A stretch of 64,000 nucleotides of DNA, from positions 62,001 to 126,000 of the forward strand of contig NBAY01000036.1 of the NCBI GenBank assembly GCA_002794775.1. Direction: 5' to 3'. Each line of letters opens with the position of its first letter. The first letter of the stretch is position 1. The notes beneath the pieces were generated by a model. The model was not told the origin of the DNA and made no database searches. It worked only from the letters and a program-made list of their open reading frames with translations. Origin of the DNA: Porodaedalea pini. Lineage: Eukaryota; Basidiomycota; Agaricomycetes; Hymenochaetales; Hymenochaetaceae. The translations under genes were made by a program, and so were the position numbers. This document shows, piece after piece, positions 55,301 through 64,000 of the stretch.

Positions 55301-56475
55301 CTCTCTGGTAACTGATCAAATTCCTGTTCACTGAAGACGTCCGCAAATTCTTTGACGTAGTCTGGGACCTCCTCAAGTGCCTGTTGCCTGACCTTCAGTG
55401 CTTTCCTCAGATCAGACTTAATGTATCTGTCCCAATTGAAGAGAAAGAGCTGATCGCCATCTTCAAGTTCCACCAGATCAAGGTTTTTGTTGGGGTCTGC
55501 ATCAATGTCCTCTAGACCATGGATATAGCCGCATACATCAGGGCATCGATTGAATTCAATCGTAGACTTTTGCCAGTCGATGTTGGGATTGTGCAGCTTT
55601 AACCATTCATGTCTGATGAACACATCTGTTTTCCCTAGATCTGTGACTGCAAAGTGGATGCACTCCGAATGATCTTTAATTGTCATGCGCATTTCCACAA
55701 ATTCCATGATCGAACTATCCTTATTGAGCATGCCATCAGCATTATAAACTCAGATCGGGATGGGTGTCTTTTTTGTCCTGATCTGATGCTTTTTGATGAA
55801 GGATCGGTTGATACATGAGCTGGTGCAGCCACTGTCCAGTAGTGTGTCTACCTTGAACTGATTGCCGGTGTTGGTCATTTGGAGGAGAATCGGTACCATG
55901 TGCTGTTGCCCCCAAGACCCTCTTATGAACCTTTTCGGACCCCTCAGGTCCCTAACAGCTGCCATGGCATCTGATTCTTCTAGCACAATTATTTGACACA
56001 CTGTCTCTTCATTCGCTTCAGCATGCCTCTGCTGTTTCATCCACACTCAGAGAGTCGTTAAAGCACTTTTGAGTTTATCCTCTTTTAGATGCTGTACAAC
56101 CCATGGTGCAGTAAAGGGGATGGGGCAGTCTCTCCAGGATTTCCTCTCAGCTTGTTTCAACGAGTTTTCATTTTTCACGAATTTCAGTTCAGTTCCGGCC
56201 AGGGAAGAAATAGAATTAAAGGATTCAGAAAAGGATTTTACATGATTTTCAGATGCAGGAATAGAACAGGACAAAAGGGCAGAAATGTTGTTACATGAAG
56301 GTGTATCTACACTATCAACTACTGGTACAGGAACAGAAGGAATATTTTTGCGAGTGACGTTGTTTTTTACTTTTTTTTGTGTTTTATCTAGGTTATCTAC
56401 AGAGTCCATAGAATTGTCAAAAATGGCTGTTTGAAAAACCAAAACTGAACCTATCCCAGTCAGTGCTGTGTTCAC
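52352..56475 (-). pseudogene. pol: Family B pol, PR-RT-RNaseH-IN-chromodomain, broken by TGA codons
   Basis: From 56475 down: linker; protease LLDSGCTSSC (about 55830); RT with PLPLIQELIDKTKQAKFFTK and YMDD (about 54800); RNase H DKEMFAIMCVLDDW (about 54230); integrase HDRGSQFE and YHPQTDGQTERINQE (about 53250-53350); chromodomain YLIHWKGYLNKEHTWE (about 52590). In-frame stops at 56047, 55750, 54952, 54829, 54124, 54100 and 53591 are TGA. At these sites the relatives have Arg in several cases, so CGA was likely the original codon. Otherwise the frame is kept, so decay came mainly by point change. Confidence 0.9.
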
Positions 56476-56585
56476 TGCTGGGGCTCTGCAAAATCCAACT
56501 CCTGCTCAAAGAGCATCTCCTCTTCTTCCTCCGCAAAGTCTGACTCCTTGAGCATCGCGGTCTCATCTGCCCAGACTTTTCTCTC

Positions 56586-57730
56586 TCATGGCTCCATCCC
56601 CATCAACATAGCCCTTATCACTTCCTGTCTCTTTGGGAATTTCGCCTTTTGGTGTCCCAGCCCTCCACAGTAGTAGCAGACACCTGATTGCCTTAACTCT
56701 TCTAGCGACACATCCATCGGCTTCCCCATGCCTCCGTATGTGACTCCAGTGGCGTCACGCCTTTCAGGGATCCTAGGTGCGAATGTCTGGGTGGGTTTCA
56801 TTGGGGGTGCCTGAGGTCTGGATGGGGCAGCTCAACTTTGTTCGATGGCCTTCATCTGCCACCTGGCATTGTTGAATCGAATGGCTTTTTCTTGCCAACC
56901 TTTGTACATGGTTGGGAGTGTGTCGCTCATTTCAATCCAGTATATGATCTCTCTATCCAAGGCTTTCATCAGCTTGTGGATGAGGGTGTCATCATTTTTG
57001 GTGTCATCGTTGTATCCTGCTGTGCAGCGATAGATATCGAACTGCTGGAAGAATTGGTCGGCTGTGATATCCCAGGTGTGTTTCCAGCTATCCAATTTTT
57101 GCATGGCGTTCATGCATTTGTTCAGGTCCCCGTATGCTTTCTCCAGTTGTTCATTGAACTTCTGGTGACTGATGAGTGAGAAGATTAGGTAGCCGTCCAT
57201 CTTGATGCTCTCCAAGAAGTTTTGTGCCCAGAGTGCAGCTGAGCCTTCTGTCATGAACAATAACATGAAAAGGAAGTAGTCCTTATTGTTCACGAAGTCC
57301 CCTGCATTTGCTTCGACGTAGAGGGTGATGGCGTGCTCGAACTTTTTGTAGTCTCGCCTGTTGAATGCCTCGGGTTTGGCAATGTGTCTTCCTCCATTAC
57401 TGTTTGTTGTTGGTGGAGGAAGGGCAGATGTGGCTGCAGCTGCTGGTGTAGGAGTTGCTAGTAGTCCCAGGCCATGTAGCGTGTTGATGATCTCTTGTAT
57501 CATGTCATTTGAGATTGTTGATGCACCTGCAGCTGGTGCGGCAGGAGTTTGGGGTTCCGACATGATGGGTGATGGTGCTGGTGATGGGTGGGGTGGTTGG
57601 TGGGCTCCTAGCTTGTCGTCTAGGTGTATTAGATCATTGTCGGTCAGCGGTGGTAGTTGTGCTAGGACAGCATCAGCAGTATCTTCAGGTGGTGTTTTCC
57701 AATGCTGTGCTGCTGATTCAGATGGTTGGG
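56586..57730 (-). pseudogene. gag: Family B gag
   Basis: From the ATG at 57563: IINTLHGLGLLATP, GGRHIAKPEAFNRRDYKKFE, LWAQNFLESIKMDGY, DQFFQQFDIYRCTAGY, a TGA at 56832-56834, then TYGGMGKPMDV and the zinc knuckle CYYCGGLGHQKAKF (final Cys changed to Phe), ending at a TGA at 56586. Upstream of the ATG the frame is open and conserved with B2 (TPPEDTADAVLAQLPPLTD), so the protein probably began further up, as in family A. Confidence 0.85.
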
Positions 57731-58415
57731 CATATGGGTGTGGAGCCAGCTCAAATCAGAAACAACACTGCCAGCTGACAGGTGGTGCGGACGCCTGCAG
57801 ATCTGATTGAGTGCTGTAACAGAACTCCGGATGTGGTGGTCGACTTTCACTTGCTGATCAAACCCAGATCTTCCTCTGTGAAGACTCCAATGGGCACCAA
57901 GGGACCTCTCCAAAGATCACCCCCAAGGCCTGATAGCTACTCTCAAGTGGGTCGGACTCAATGTTACCCCCTCTCAAACGAGCGCTGGTTGATCGAATAG
58001 AAAGAAGATGGCAGGTTATAAAACAAGTGAGTTTAGTAATGAAAGTAAATGGTTAATGACGTATTGGCCTGATTGATGCATGTGAGATTGATCTGAGAAC
58101 AGGTGTGGGTCAAAGTGATTGTAGTCGGGGTCGCAGTCCAAGTCGTCAGATGCATCAGATAAGAATATTGGTTTATAATTTAGAGTTGCGGACAGGTAGT
58201 GGTCAGTTTTGAGGTACTTGAACGATGTAAGGGTTGAGTGTGATGATGATGGATAAGAGGAATAGGTCAAGTGTGAAGGTGATAGTAGGTGTGCAAGTAA
58301 GATGGTAGAATGTGGCACAATAAAGAGATTGGTATCAGTAAGAAACGTGAACATTCAGAGCCAGCTTGGTAGTGGTGACTGAGAAGTGTGCAAGGCAGTA
58401 AGGAGTTTAGTTTTG

Positions 58416-58429
58416 ACCTTGTGTCAGCG
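58416..58429 (-). promoter_or_regulatory. Self-primer binding site of family B
   Basis: On minus, aggtcaaaactaaa, 2 nt inside the 5' LTR, is the reverse complement of tttagttttgacct within that LTR (58591 down to 58578). That block begins 32 nt after TATATAAG (58623-58616). Same logic as family A with a different sequence. Confidence 0.75.
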
Positions 58430-58431
58430 AT

Positions 58432-58869
58432 GGACTACAGGTATGCAAAGAGGTAACCGGGTCGCATGGAACTCAGTCAAAGGAAGAGAGGGGAGAGAGA
58501 GAGAGTGGTGAGCCAGGGGAGCTGACACAGCACAAGGAGGGGAGACAGCTTCTGGACATAGCCAGGTAGAATTGACCAGGTCAAAACTAAAGGGTAAGTA
58601 CAGGAGAACTACCTACTTATATACCCTTCAGAGGCTGCGCATGGACCAGGGAATTAACTACTACATAAGGATAGATAATAGAACATTATGGAACTTCATA
58701 GAACAATGATATCATAGGATTGGTCAGCGAGCAAGGATAGTATGAGAAAGAGCATAATGAATAAGGAGTAAGCAGGAATAAGTGTGATTAGTGATGAGTG
58801 GATAAGATAAGATAAGGGAAACTGGTAAGAGAAGAGAATAATAAAAGTAATTAAAAAGCGTCCATGACA
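58432..58869 (-). repeat. Family B 5' LTR
   Basis: 438 bp, with TATA box (minus) at 58623-58616. Followed on plus by the duplicate ccctc. Confidence 0.9.
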
Positions 58870-59701
58870 CCCTCACACACTTCCCTGCCTGGATATACTC
58901 TAGCACCTTCAGGCACAACCTAATGTAATGGCTCATGTCGCCACAGAATGCACACCCAGGGCTCCTCTGGGACATCATCGCTGGCGGCGGTCTTCGCCCG
59001 AGGGACTGCACCTGCACCTGAATGTTCTTGACCGCTTCCCACACTGTACCGATATCCACTTCTTCCAACTTTACCTTTGACTGGTTTGTCGGGTCGGGCG
59101 CTCGAGTCATCGGTACGTCATTGAACACCATACTGGCCAGGATGTAGTTGGCATGCTTTACCACCAAGTCGATCGTATACGGTTTGCCTGGGGACGGGTT
59201 GGATTCCTTCATCTCTAGGCGTTGCTGTAATCTGTCCTTCAATTTGCCCATAAAGGCTTGGACAAATGCACATGCTGCTTCCTCTGCCAAAACAATTGAG
59301 TTACGCTCCAAATACTTCAACCTCACCATGAACTCTCTCTTATATTCTCTGAAATCCTCCCTTGACTGTATGCCCTTACTCTTCCAGCCTTCAACGAGCC
59401 TATCGAGGTCTTCCCGGGTGAAGCACACGCTGGGTGCCAACGCTGGGTAAAATGCTATAATCGCCTCCTTTGCTATCGTCCAATCGTCTGCTCCCGTACT
59501 GACACCATCGGCGGTATCCCATAGCTCAGCTACAGAACTCAAAGTGTAATACTTTGCATACCGGATCTTCACCGCATCGTCTAAGTTGCAGTCAGTCACG
59601 ATATATTCAATATCCTCAAAGTACTGAGGAAGGTCTAACGGGTTGTGTCCATCAAAGAAGGGAGCATCTCTAGCTCCGCGACATGGAGGACAGTTTGACA
59701 T
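58870..59701 (-). pseudogene. gag: Family C gag, N-terminal part
   Basis: Minus from the ATG at 59701: PFFDGHNPLDLPQYFEDIEY, AELWDTADG, REDLDRLVEGWKSKG, EEAACAFVQAFMGKLKDRLQ, and a zinc knuckle CAFCGDMSHYIRLC (about 58910-58950). It is open until element B begins. The downstream continuation is at 51871. Confidence 0.8.
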
Positions 59702-59753
59702 GATTCTATTTGGGGGTACTGGCTGTACCAGTGCTACTACGGTCAATGTCCAG

Positions 59754-60618
59754 TGTAGATCCTGTGTATGGGTTGTTTAGGGTAAGTAGTTTGTTTGGGG
59801 ACGTGTTTCCATTGAGTTTTGCAGTAAATATATGCTCAGTATGAGCACAGGAAAAACCTGGTATGCGTCGGTACATGTTGGTATGCATCAATACTGTAAG
59901 GTGCTCTGGACCCGATGTGAGTGTCAGTACAGAGCCAGAATGAGTGAGATATCAACTCCAGTATGAGACAATAGTAATAGCAGAGACGAGAATGAGAACG
60001 AGACAAGAGATGAGACTGAAGACAAGGTTGCTATGAAACTAACTGTCGCAGAGACTAACTGCATGCACGGAAGCTGCCCTATCTGAGGGGAACTCTGTGG
60101 TAGTATTTCCTCCCTTGCTACCTATGACAGGGAAGTCCCTAAATACAAGGTGCAAGAGATCTATCTACAAGAAAATTATTCCAAAGTGAGTATAATGTGC
60201 ATACCGGGTGAAACATAGAGCATCAGAGAGAAAACATTTGGAATGTAAGAGAAACATAGAAAATCAAAAGAAAACCTGTCCATGCGACAACTTCCCCATT
60301 TGCATTGGTCCATCATCCGGTCATATCACAGCTCCACCAGAACTGAGATCCTCCAATCAGTGAGTCATCACCCATCATCAGGCAGATCTCCGGTACACAT
60401 CCCAACTGACTCCAATGACATAAGCTTTCCAGTACATCCTGAATTGCCAGGGGGATCTTCCTAGTGATCCGCTGATGTGATGTCAGACAAATTGTCCTGT
60501 GTCTGGTATGTGTCAGGCAAACCATTCTGAGTCCGGTACACATCAATACTTGTTGGAACATGTGATGGATGGCCTCTAGAGGGATCTGCAGTGGTTGGCC
60601 GCTTGTTGGAACTCTACA
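59754..60618 (-). repeat. Family C 5' LTR
   Basis: 865 bp, TGTAGATCC...CTCTACA, a diverged relative of LTR-D. On minus it is followed after 1 nt by TGGACATTGACC (59752-59741), a TGG-starting candidate tRNA primer site, then the gag ATG. It has GTAC-type 10-bp repeats at 59860-59896. Confidence 0.7.
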
Positions 60619-60623
60619 CTGGG

Positions 60624-61020
60624 GCTGCGTAGCCTGTGTGTTAACTGAATTTGACAGAAGTGACGACATACTGATGGGCGGAGATGTCTGTCCTGGTACA
60701 GATGAACTAGGATCGGGTAGGACGAGCTGAGCGGTATCGTCTGGGTTGTCGCCCTCGAGCTCGGTTAGTGGTGACGAGCTAGTCAATGGGGCTGAGGGGA
60801 CTGTCGACGGAACTGCAGACAAGCTGATTAATGAGAAGGGAGACTGCACTCCGGAGTCAAATGATGTGTTTAGTTGTTCTAAGTCCGAATCAAGGTAATG
60901 CTCTATGGACTCAGAATCCGAATCCATAGCACGCTCTTCGATACAGTGTCTATGCTGCCAAGCATTAGTGGTTTGATATGGATGAGGGGGTTCAATAGTC
61001 TGCTGAGATGTCCCACGCAA
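60624..61020 (-). pseudogene. Element D gag, N-terminal fragment
   Basis: Minus: MDSDSESIEHYLDSDLEQL, then a Ser/Pro-rich stretch (SPLTELEGDNPDD). Low-complexity, acidic N-terminus typical of gag in this group. Cut by the family C 5' LTR at 60618; the continuation was not found. Confidence 0.5.
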
Positions 61021-61056
61021 CGAATGCGGTGGACATGAGGATCACGACACGTTTAA

Positions 61057-61076
61057 CCCCCTCGCGGTGGGCTCCA
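61057..61076 (-). promoter_or_regulatory. tRNA-type primer binding site (element D)
   Basis: On minus, TGGAGCCCACCGCGAGGGGG, 2 nt from the LTR end. Same block as at 43463-43480. Confidence 0.6.
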
Positions 61077-61078
61077 CT

Positions 61079-62012
61079 TGTAGATCCTGACTTAGGGGTG
61101 TCTGGGATCAGCGGTCCTTTTGGGGACATGATTACGTTGCTCTAGGAGGTTAGGGGTTGACTGCGGCGTGATCACTCAATGTACCGGTACGCGTCGATGC
61201 ACCTTGGTATGCGCCGGTATGCATCGATATCAAGAACTAAAGTCAGGAACTCCTGTTGGGTCTATACTTGACTGGTATGGAGTCGGTATGTGCAGGTAAT
61301 CAACACCAGTATGATGTGATCACTACAAGCGATGAGGTTTGAGTTACGGTGTGAGAGACAAGAGACAGTTTTGAGAGATGAGATGCTAAGACGAAGATGG
61401 AATGACTACGAGGTTCACAAGAACTAAGATGAATCACACTCAAGTTACCCTATCTGAGGGAGACTCTGTGTTAGAACTGACTTGTCCTCTATCTATGACA
61501 TGAGGTGCATATTTATACTAAGTCCAAAGATCTATCTACAGTTAATAATTTCTATATGGGCATAATGTGCATATTAGTTGAAACATAGAGAAGTCGAAAG
61601 GAAAAGTCATAGGTCATAGAGACACACATAGAGAGCATAGAAATCAGAAGAACATTGGAAAAACATAAATCATAATGAAGAAAAATGTCTGCATCGCGTC
61701 TAACCATACCGGTACTCTACCAGAACTCAGATCGTCCAATCAGTATGTGGCTCCCATCATCGGACAACAGTCTGGTACGCATCTTGGCTGTATGCTCCAT
61801 GTGACCGTGTCCCTAGTTGTCCAGATAAGATCTCCGGTACGTTTTAGTATGCTTTCGGAGGTTCCGGAATGTGTTGCTGATGTGATTGTGAGGTTCTGAT
61901 TTGAAACCAGACTGATCAGATTCAGTCCGGTACTGATCAGTACATGTCGGAACCAGTTCTTGAGTGCTTCTGGAGTGATCGGTGGTGATGGGACAATCGG
62001 CACAGCTCTACA
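61079..62012 (-). repeat. Element D 5' LTR
   Basis: 934 bp, TGTAGATCC...GCTCTACA. Similar to 37348-38280. GTAC-type repeats at 61186-61231. Confidence 0.75.
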
Positions 62013-62863
62013 CCGGACTGAACCCAATTGGTCCAGTTTTGAATCAGAACCTTACGATCATGTCAGCAACACATTATGAGATCTCCAAAAGCAGACTGGA
62101 ATGTACTAGAGATCTTATCTGGATGATCAGGGACATGGTCACATGGAGCATACAGCCAAGACACGTACCAGACAGCAGTCTGATGACTGGAGCCACATAC
62201 CAATTAGACAATCTGAGTTCTGGTGGAGCACTGGTATAGTCAGATGCTATGCAGACATTTTTCCTCTCTATGATTTATGTTTTTCCTATGTTCTTCTGAT
62301 TTCTATGCTTTCTATGTGCACCTCTATGACCTATGGCTTTTTCTTTTGACTTCTCTATATTTCAACTAATATGCACATTATGCTTGTATGGGAATTATTA
62401 GCTGTAGATAGATCTTTGGACTTAGTATAAATATGCACCCCATATTGTAGGTAGAGGACAAGTCAGTTTTACCACAGAGTCTCCCTCAGACAGGGTAACT
62501 TGAGTGCAATCCATCTTAGTTCTTGTATATCTTATAGTCATTCCATCTTTGTCTCAGTCTCTCATCTTATGAAAGTGTCTCTCATCTCATGTTCCATAAC
62601 TCGAATCTTGCCACCTGGAGTAATCACATTGCACCAATGTTGATTGCCTGTGCATTTCATCTCTGTACTGGTCAAGTGCAGACCCAACCAGAGCTACTGA
62701 CCTCAGTTTTTAATATTATCACATACTGATGTATACCAAAGCGTACCAATGCATACTGGTATGTGGACTGATCTTACCACAGTCAACCTCTAACCTCCCA
62801 GAGCATGCAATCATGTCCCCAAAAGGACTGCTGATCCCAGACACTCCTAAGTCAGGATCTACA
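62013..62863 (+). repeat. Inverted LTR-D remnant
   Basis: Inverse of the element D LTR, lacking its first 75 bp or so, ending GGATCTACA at 62863. It stands between element D and the A-prime 3' LTR fragment. With 61079-62012 it forms a second LTR-D palindrome. Confidence 0.7.
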
Positions 62864-63047
62864 CCATGACGATCTAGGTGAGACTTGTCCCTCTTGTATT
62901 AGTTTATACTGTATTAATCCTCTTACCTCCATGATGACCTAGCCTGAGTAAGTGTGTCCTGAGTCCCTGCTTGAGTATAGCACATCCCAGATGACAGTTA
63001 GCCAATGCCTACCCAGTCTGAGTCATCTCCTAGACTCTCACCTAACA
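62864..63047 (+). repeat. 3' LTR end of A-prime element
   Basis: The last 184 bp of the LTR type at 35988-36445 (gtgagacttgtccctc... to CTCTCACCTAACA), followed by catac (63048-63052), the same bases that precede 35988. Confidence 0.8.
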
Positions 63048-63420
63048 CATACTCTGCATCTCTGCCTCTCTATTTCATCATAGAATGGCTTAAGAACTGG
63101 TTCAAGAACCTGCTCTTTAAACTGGGCACCTGTCATATCTCCACCCTGACCACCTAGATACTTCAAAATGACTAGTGGCCTCCTTTGACCATACATGATG
63201 CAACCCCAGGCCATGAGACAAAATAGTGACTATTTTAATTAATAAGCCATATAAGACACATGATAATACAATCCTCATCATACTCCTCACAGGACTTTTA
63301 AGTGACATAAACAGACCCTGGTCTTCTATCCAAATGCACATAAGTCTTGTCTGTCCAGATTATATAGTATATCCAGGTTGGATCCATCTTAAGAATCTCC
63401 TTTGCAATTAAATTTCACAC
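63048..63420 (-). pseudogene. Tc1/mariner-like transposase gene, part upstream of the A-prime insertion
   Basis: On minus: IIWTDKTYVHLDRRPGSVYV (first catalytic Asp, about 63320-63370), then EQVLEPVLKPFYDEIERQRC, running in frame into WFQQDEVP at 35987. A frame shift near 63300 and the cut at 63420 by a pogo-like element leave it defective. Confidence 0.65.
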
Positions 63421-63422
63421 TA

Positions 63423-63947
63423 CAGTCAAACCTCTCATTAAGAATTACTGTCAATAAGAATTTCCTCTGATTAAGAATAGAAATTTCAGTTTACCAAGTC
63501 GGTAGACAGTAAATTCAGGGTCCAATAAGAATAAATTCTCATTAAGAAATAAGAATAAGAATTTGTATGAAAACATAAGGGAAAATTCTTATTGAGAGGT
63601 CACTTAGTCACGTGAAAGTTGCACATAATCAAGCTATGAAGGACATGCAAAAAAAGGGTAGCACATTTTCCTCCTGCTAGACAGCTCCTCGACACTCTTC
63701 CACCCACTTTAGAATGTCTACAGAGCTTGGCTGTGCACAGAACCTTGATGGATCACTTAAAGAAGCTAGTGAAATTAGCTTTACCCATTCCTGCAGTGCT
63801 TCTCCCATTGATCTCAGCACTCCACTGCCATCTGTTGCCGCCACTCCTGCCATAACACCAGTGACTTCCATATCCATGGTGTCCATCAAAGAAGTGCCTG
63901 AGAAGCCTTCTGCCAGCAGGGTTTCAAAGCCTAGAATGCTTAGCAAG
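63423..63947. mobile_element. Pogo/Fot1-like element, left end and part
   Basis: CAGTCAAACCTCTCATTAAG after TA (63421-63422), with internal aagtcggtagacagtaaattcaggg as in the element at 39742. A minus frame at 63677-63946 (LQEWVKLISLASLSDPSRFC) may be transposase C-terminus, but I cannot confirm it. Cut at 63947 by an LTR. Confidence 0.55.
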
Positions 63948-64000
63948 TGTTAGAACCTTATTTTATTTTATCCTTTTTACCATTTTCTCTTTATTTCACT
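63948..64000 (+). repeat. Start of a family A-related LTR, running off the window
   Basis: TGTTAGAACC followed by T/A-rich sequence similar to the first 50 bp of A-prime. Preceded by gcaag (63943-63947), a possible target duplication. Confidence 0.55.

Larger units (their letters stand above)
51872..58869 (-). mobile_element. Ty3/gypsy chromovirus family B, full length but decayed
   Basis: LTRs 51872-52321 and 58432-58869 (TGTCA...TGACA), duplication ccctc (51867-51871, 58870-58874), minus orientation. Polypurine tract on minus gaaggagaggg (52325-52335), 3 nt before the LTR. A self-primer pair of 14 nt is present (58416-58429 with 58578-58591). Gag and pol are present but carry at least nine in-frame stops, nearly all TGA where CGA is expected. 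It was inserted in family C gag. Confidence 0.92.
46123..60618 (-). mobile_element. Family C Ty3/gypsy element, interrupted and lacking a visible 3' LTR
   Basis: 5' LTR (59754-60618), gag, protease, RT, RNase H, IN in minus orientation. It is interrupted by a solo LTR (50103-51090) and by element B (51872-58869). Bases ctggg follow its right end (60619-60623), but I found no ctggg plus LTR start on the left, so the 3' end is missing or rearranged. It is inserted in the gag of element D. Confidence 0.65.

Noticed and set aside
61079..62863. A single 1.8-kb foldback transposon (as FB1)
   Set aside because: The forward arm is a full LTR next to a primer site and gag start; the inverted arm is shorter and lacks its outer end, so this is LTR against inverted LTR.
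1..64000. CRISPR arrays, bacterial operons, rRNA or tRNA genes
   Set aside because: None seen; introns, LTR elements and gene families are fungal, and repeats are explained by transposons.

Overview
The window looks like a transposon-dense stretch of a mushroom-forming basidiomycete (Agaricomycete) nuclear genome. The signs are short GT-AG introns of about 55-75 bp in the two intact genes, gene families I know from Agaricomycetes, and many Ty3/gypsy chromoviruses, Tc1/mariner, pogo and PIF/Harbinger pieces. Only two host genes look intact: a 4-exon conserved hypothetical gene (2394-3824, minus) and a 15-exon Atg22-like transporter (32620-35177, minus). A GDSGS peptidase-like gene (171-1905) and a cytochrome P450 (30690-31640) are pseudogenes.

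Left third (4.6-28.8 kb). A decayed transposon-associated gene (minus strand) is cut by chromovirus A1 (6068-18572, duplication ggtcc). A1 is cut inside gag by a younger full copy, A2 (7437-13688, duplication agagt). A third full copy, A3 (22575-28827, duplication gcaag), sits inside a 1.08-kb foldback element. Family A has 413-414-bp LTRs, a TATA box, an 11-nt self-primer site, an atypical leader, gag with a zinc knuckle, a -1 frameshift signal (GGGTTTT plus hairpin), and pol in the order PR-RT-RNaseH-IN-chromodomain.

Middle (29-36 kb). A second foldback element, the P450 pseudogene, a 101-bp MITE, the Atg22-like gene, then the C-terminal part of a Tc1-like transposase gene.

Right half (36-64 kb). 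The Tc1-like gene is split by an old relative of family A (A-prime). Its 5' LTR is at 35988-36445 and the end of its 3' LTR is at 62864-63047, both flanked by catac. The 27 kb between hold further nested insertions. These are a family B gag remnant carrying an LTR-D inside an inverted LTR-D and a pogo-like element with a second foldback copy; a PIF/Harbinger fragment; a convergent accessory ORF; and a decayed family C element. Family C contains a solo LTR in its protease and a full but decayed family B element (51872-58869, duplication ccctc) in its gag. Family C itself lies in the gag of element D.

Two themes recur. Families A and B both carry the marks of self-primed reverse transcription. 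Decay is dominated by CpG transitions, both as LTR differences and as CGA-to-TGA nonsense codons. All boundaries, splice sites and comparisons were read by eye.
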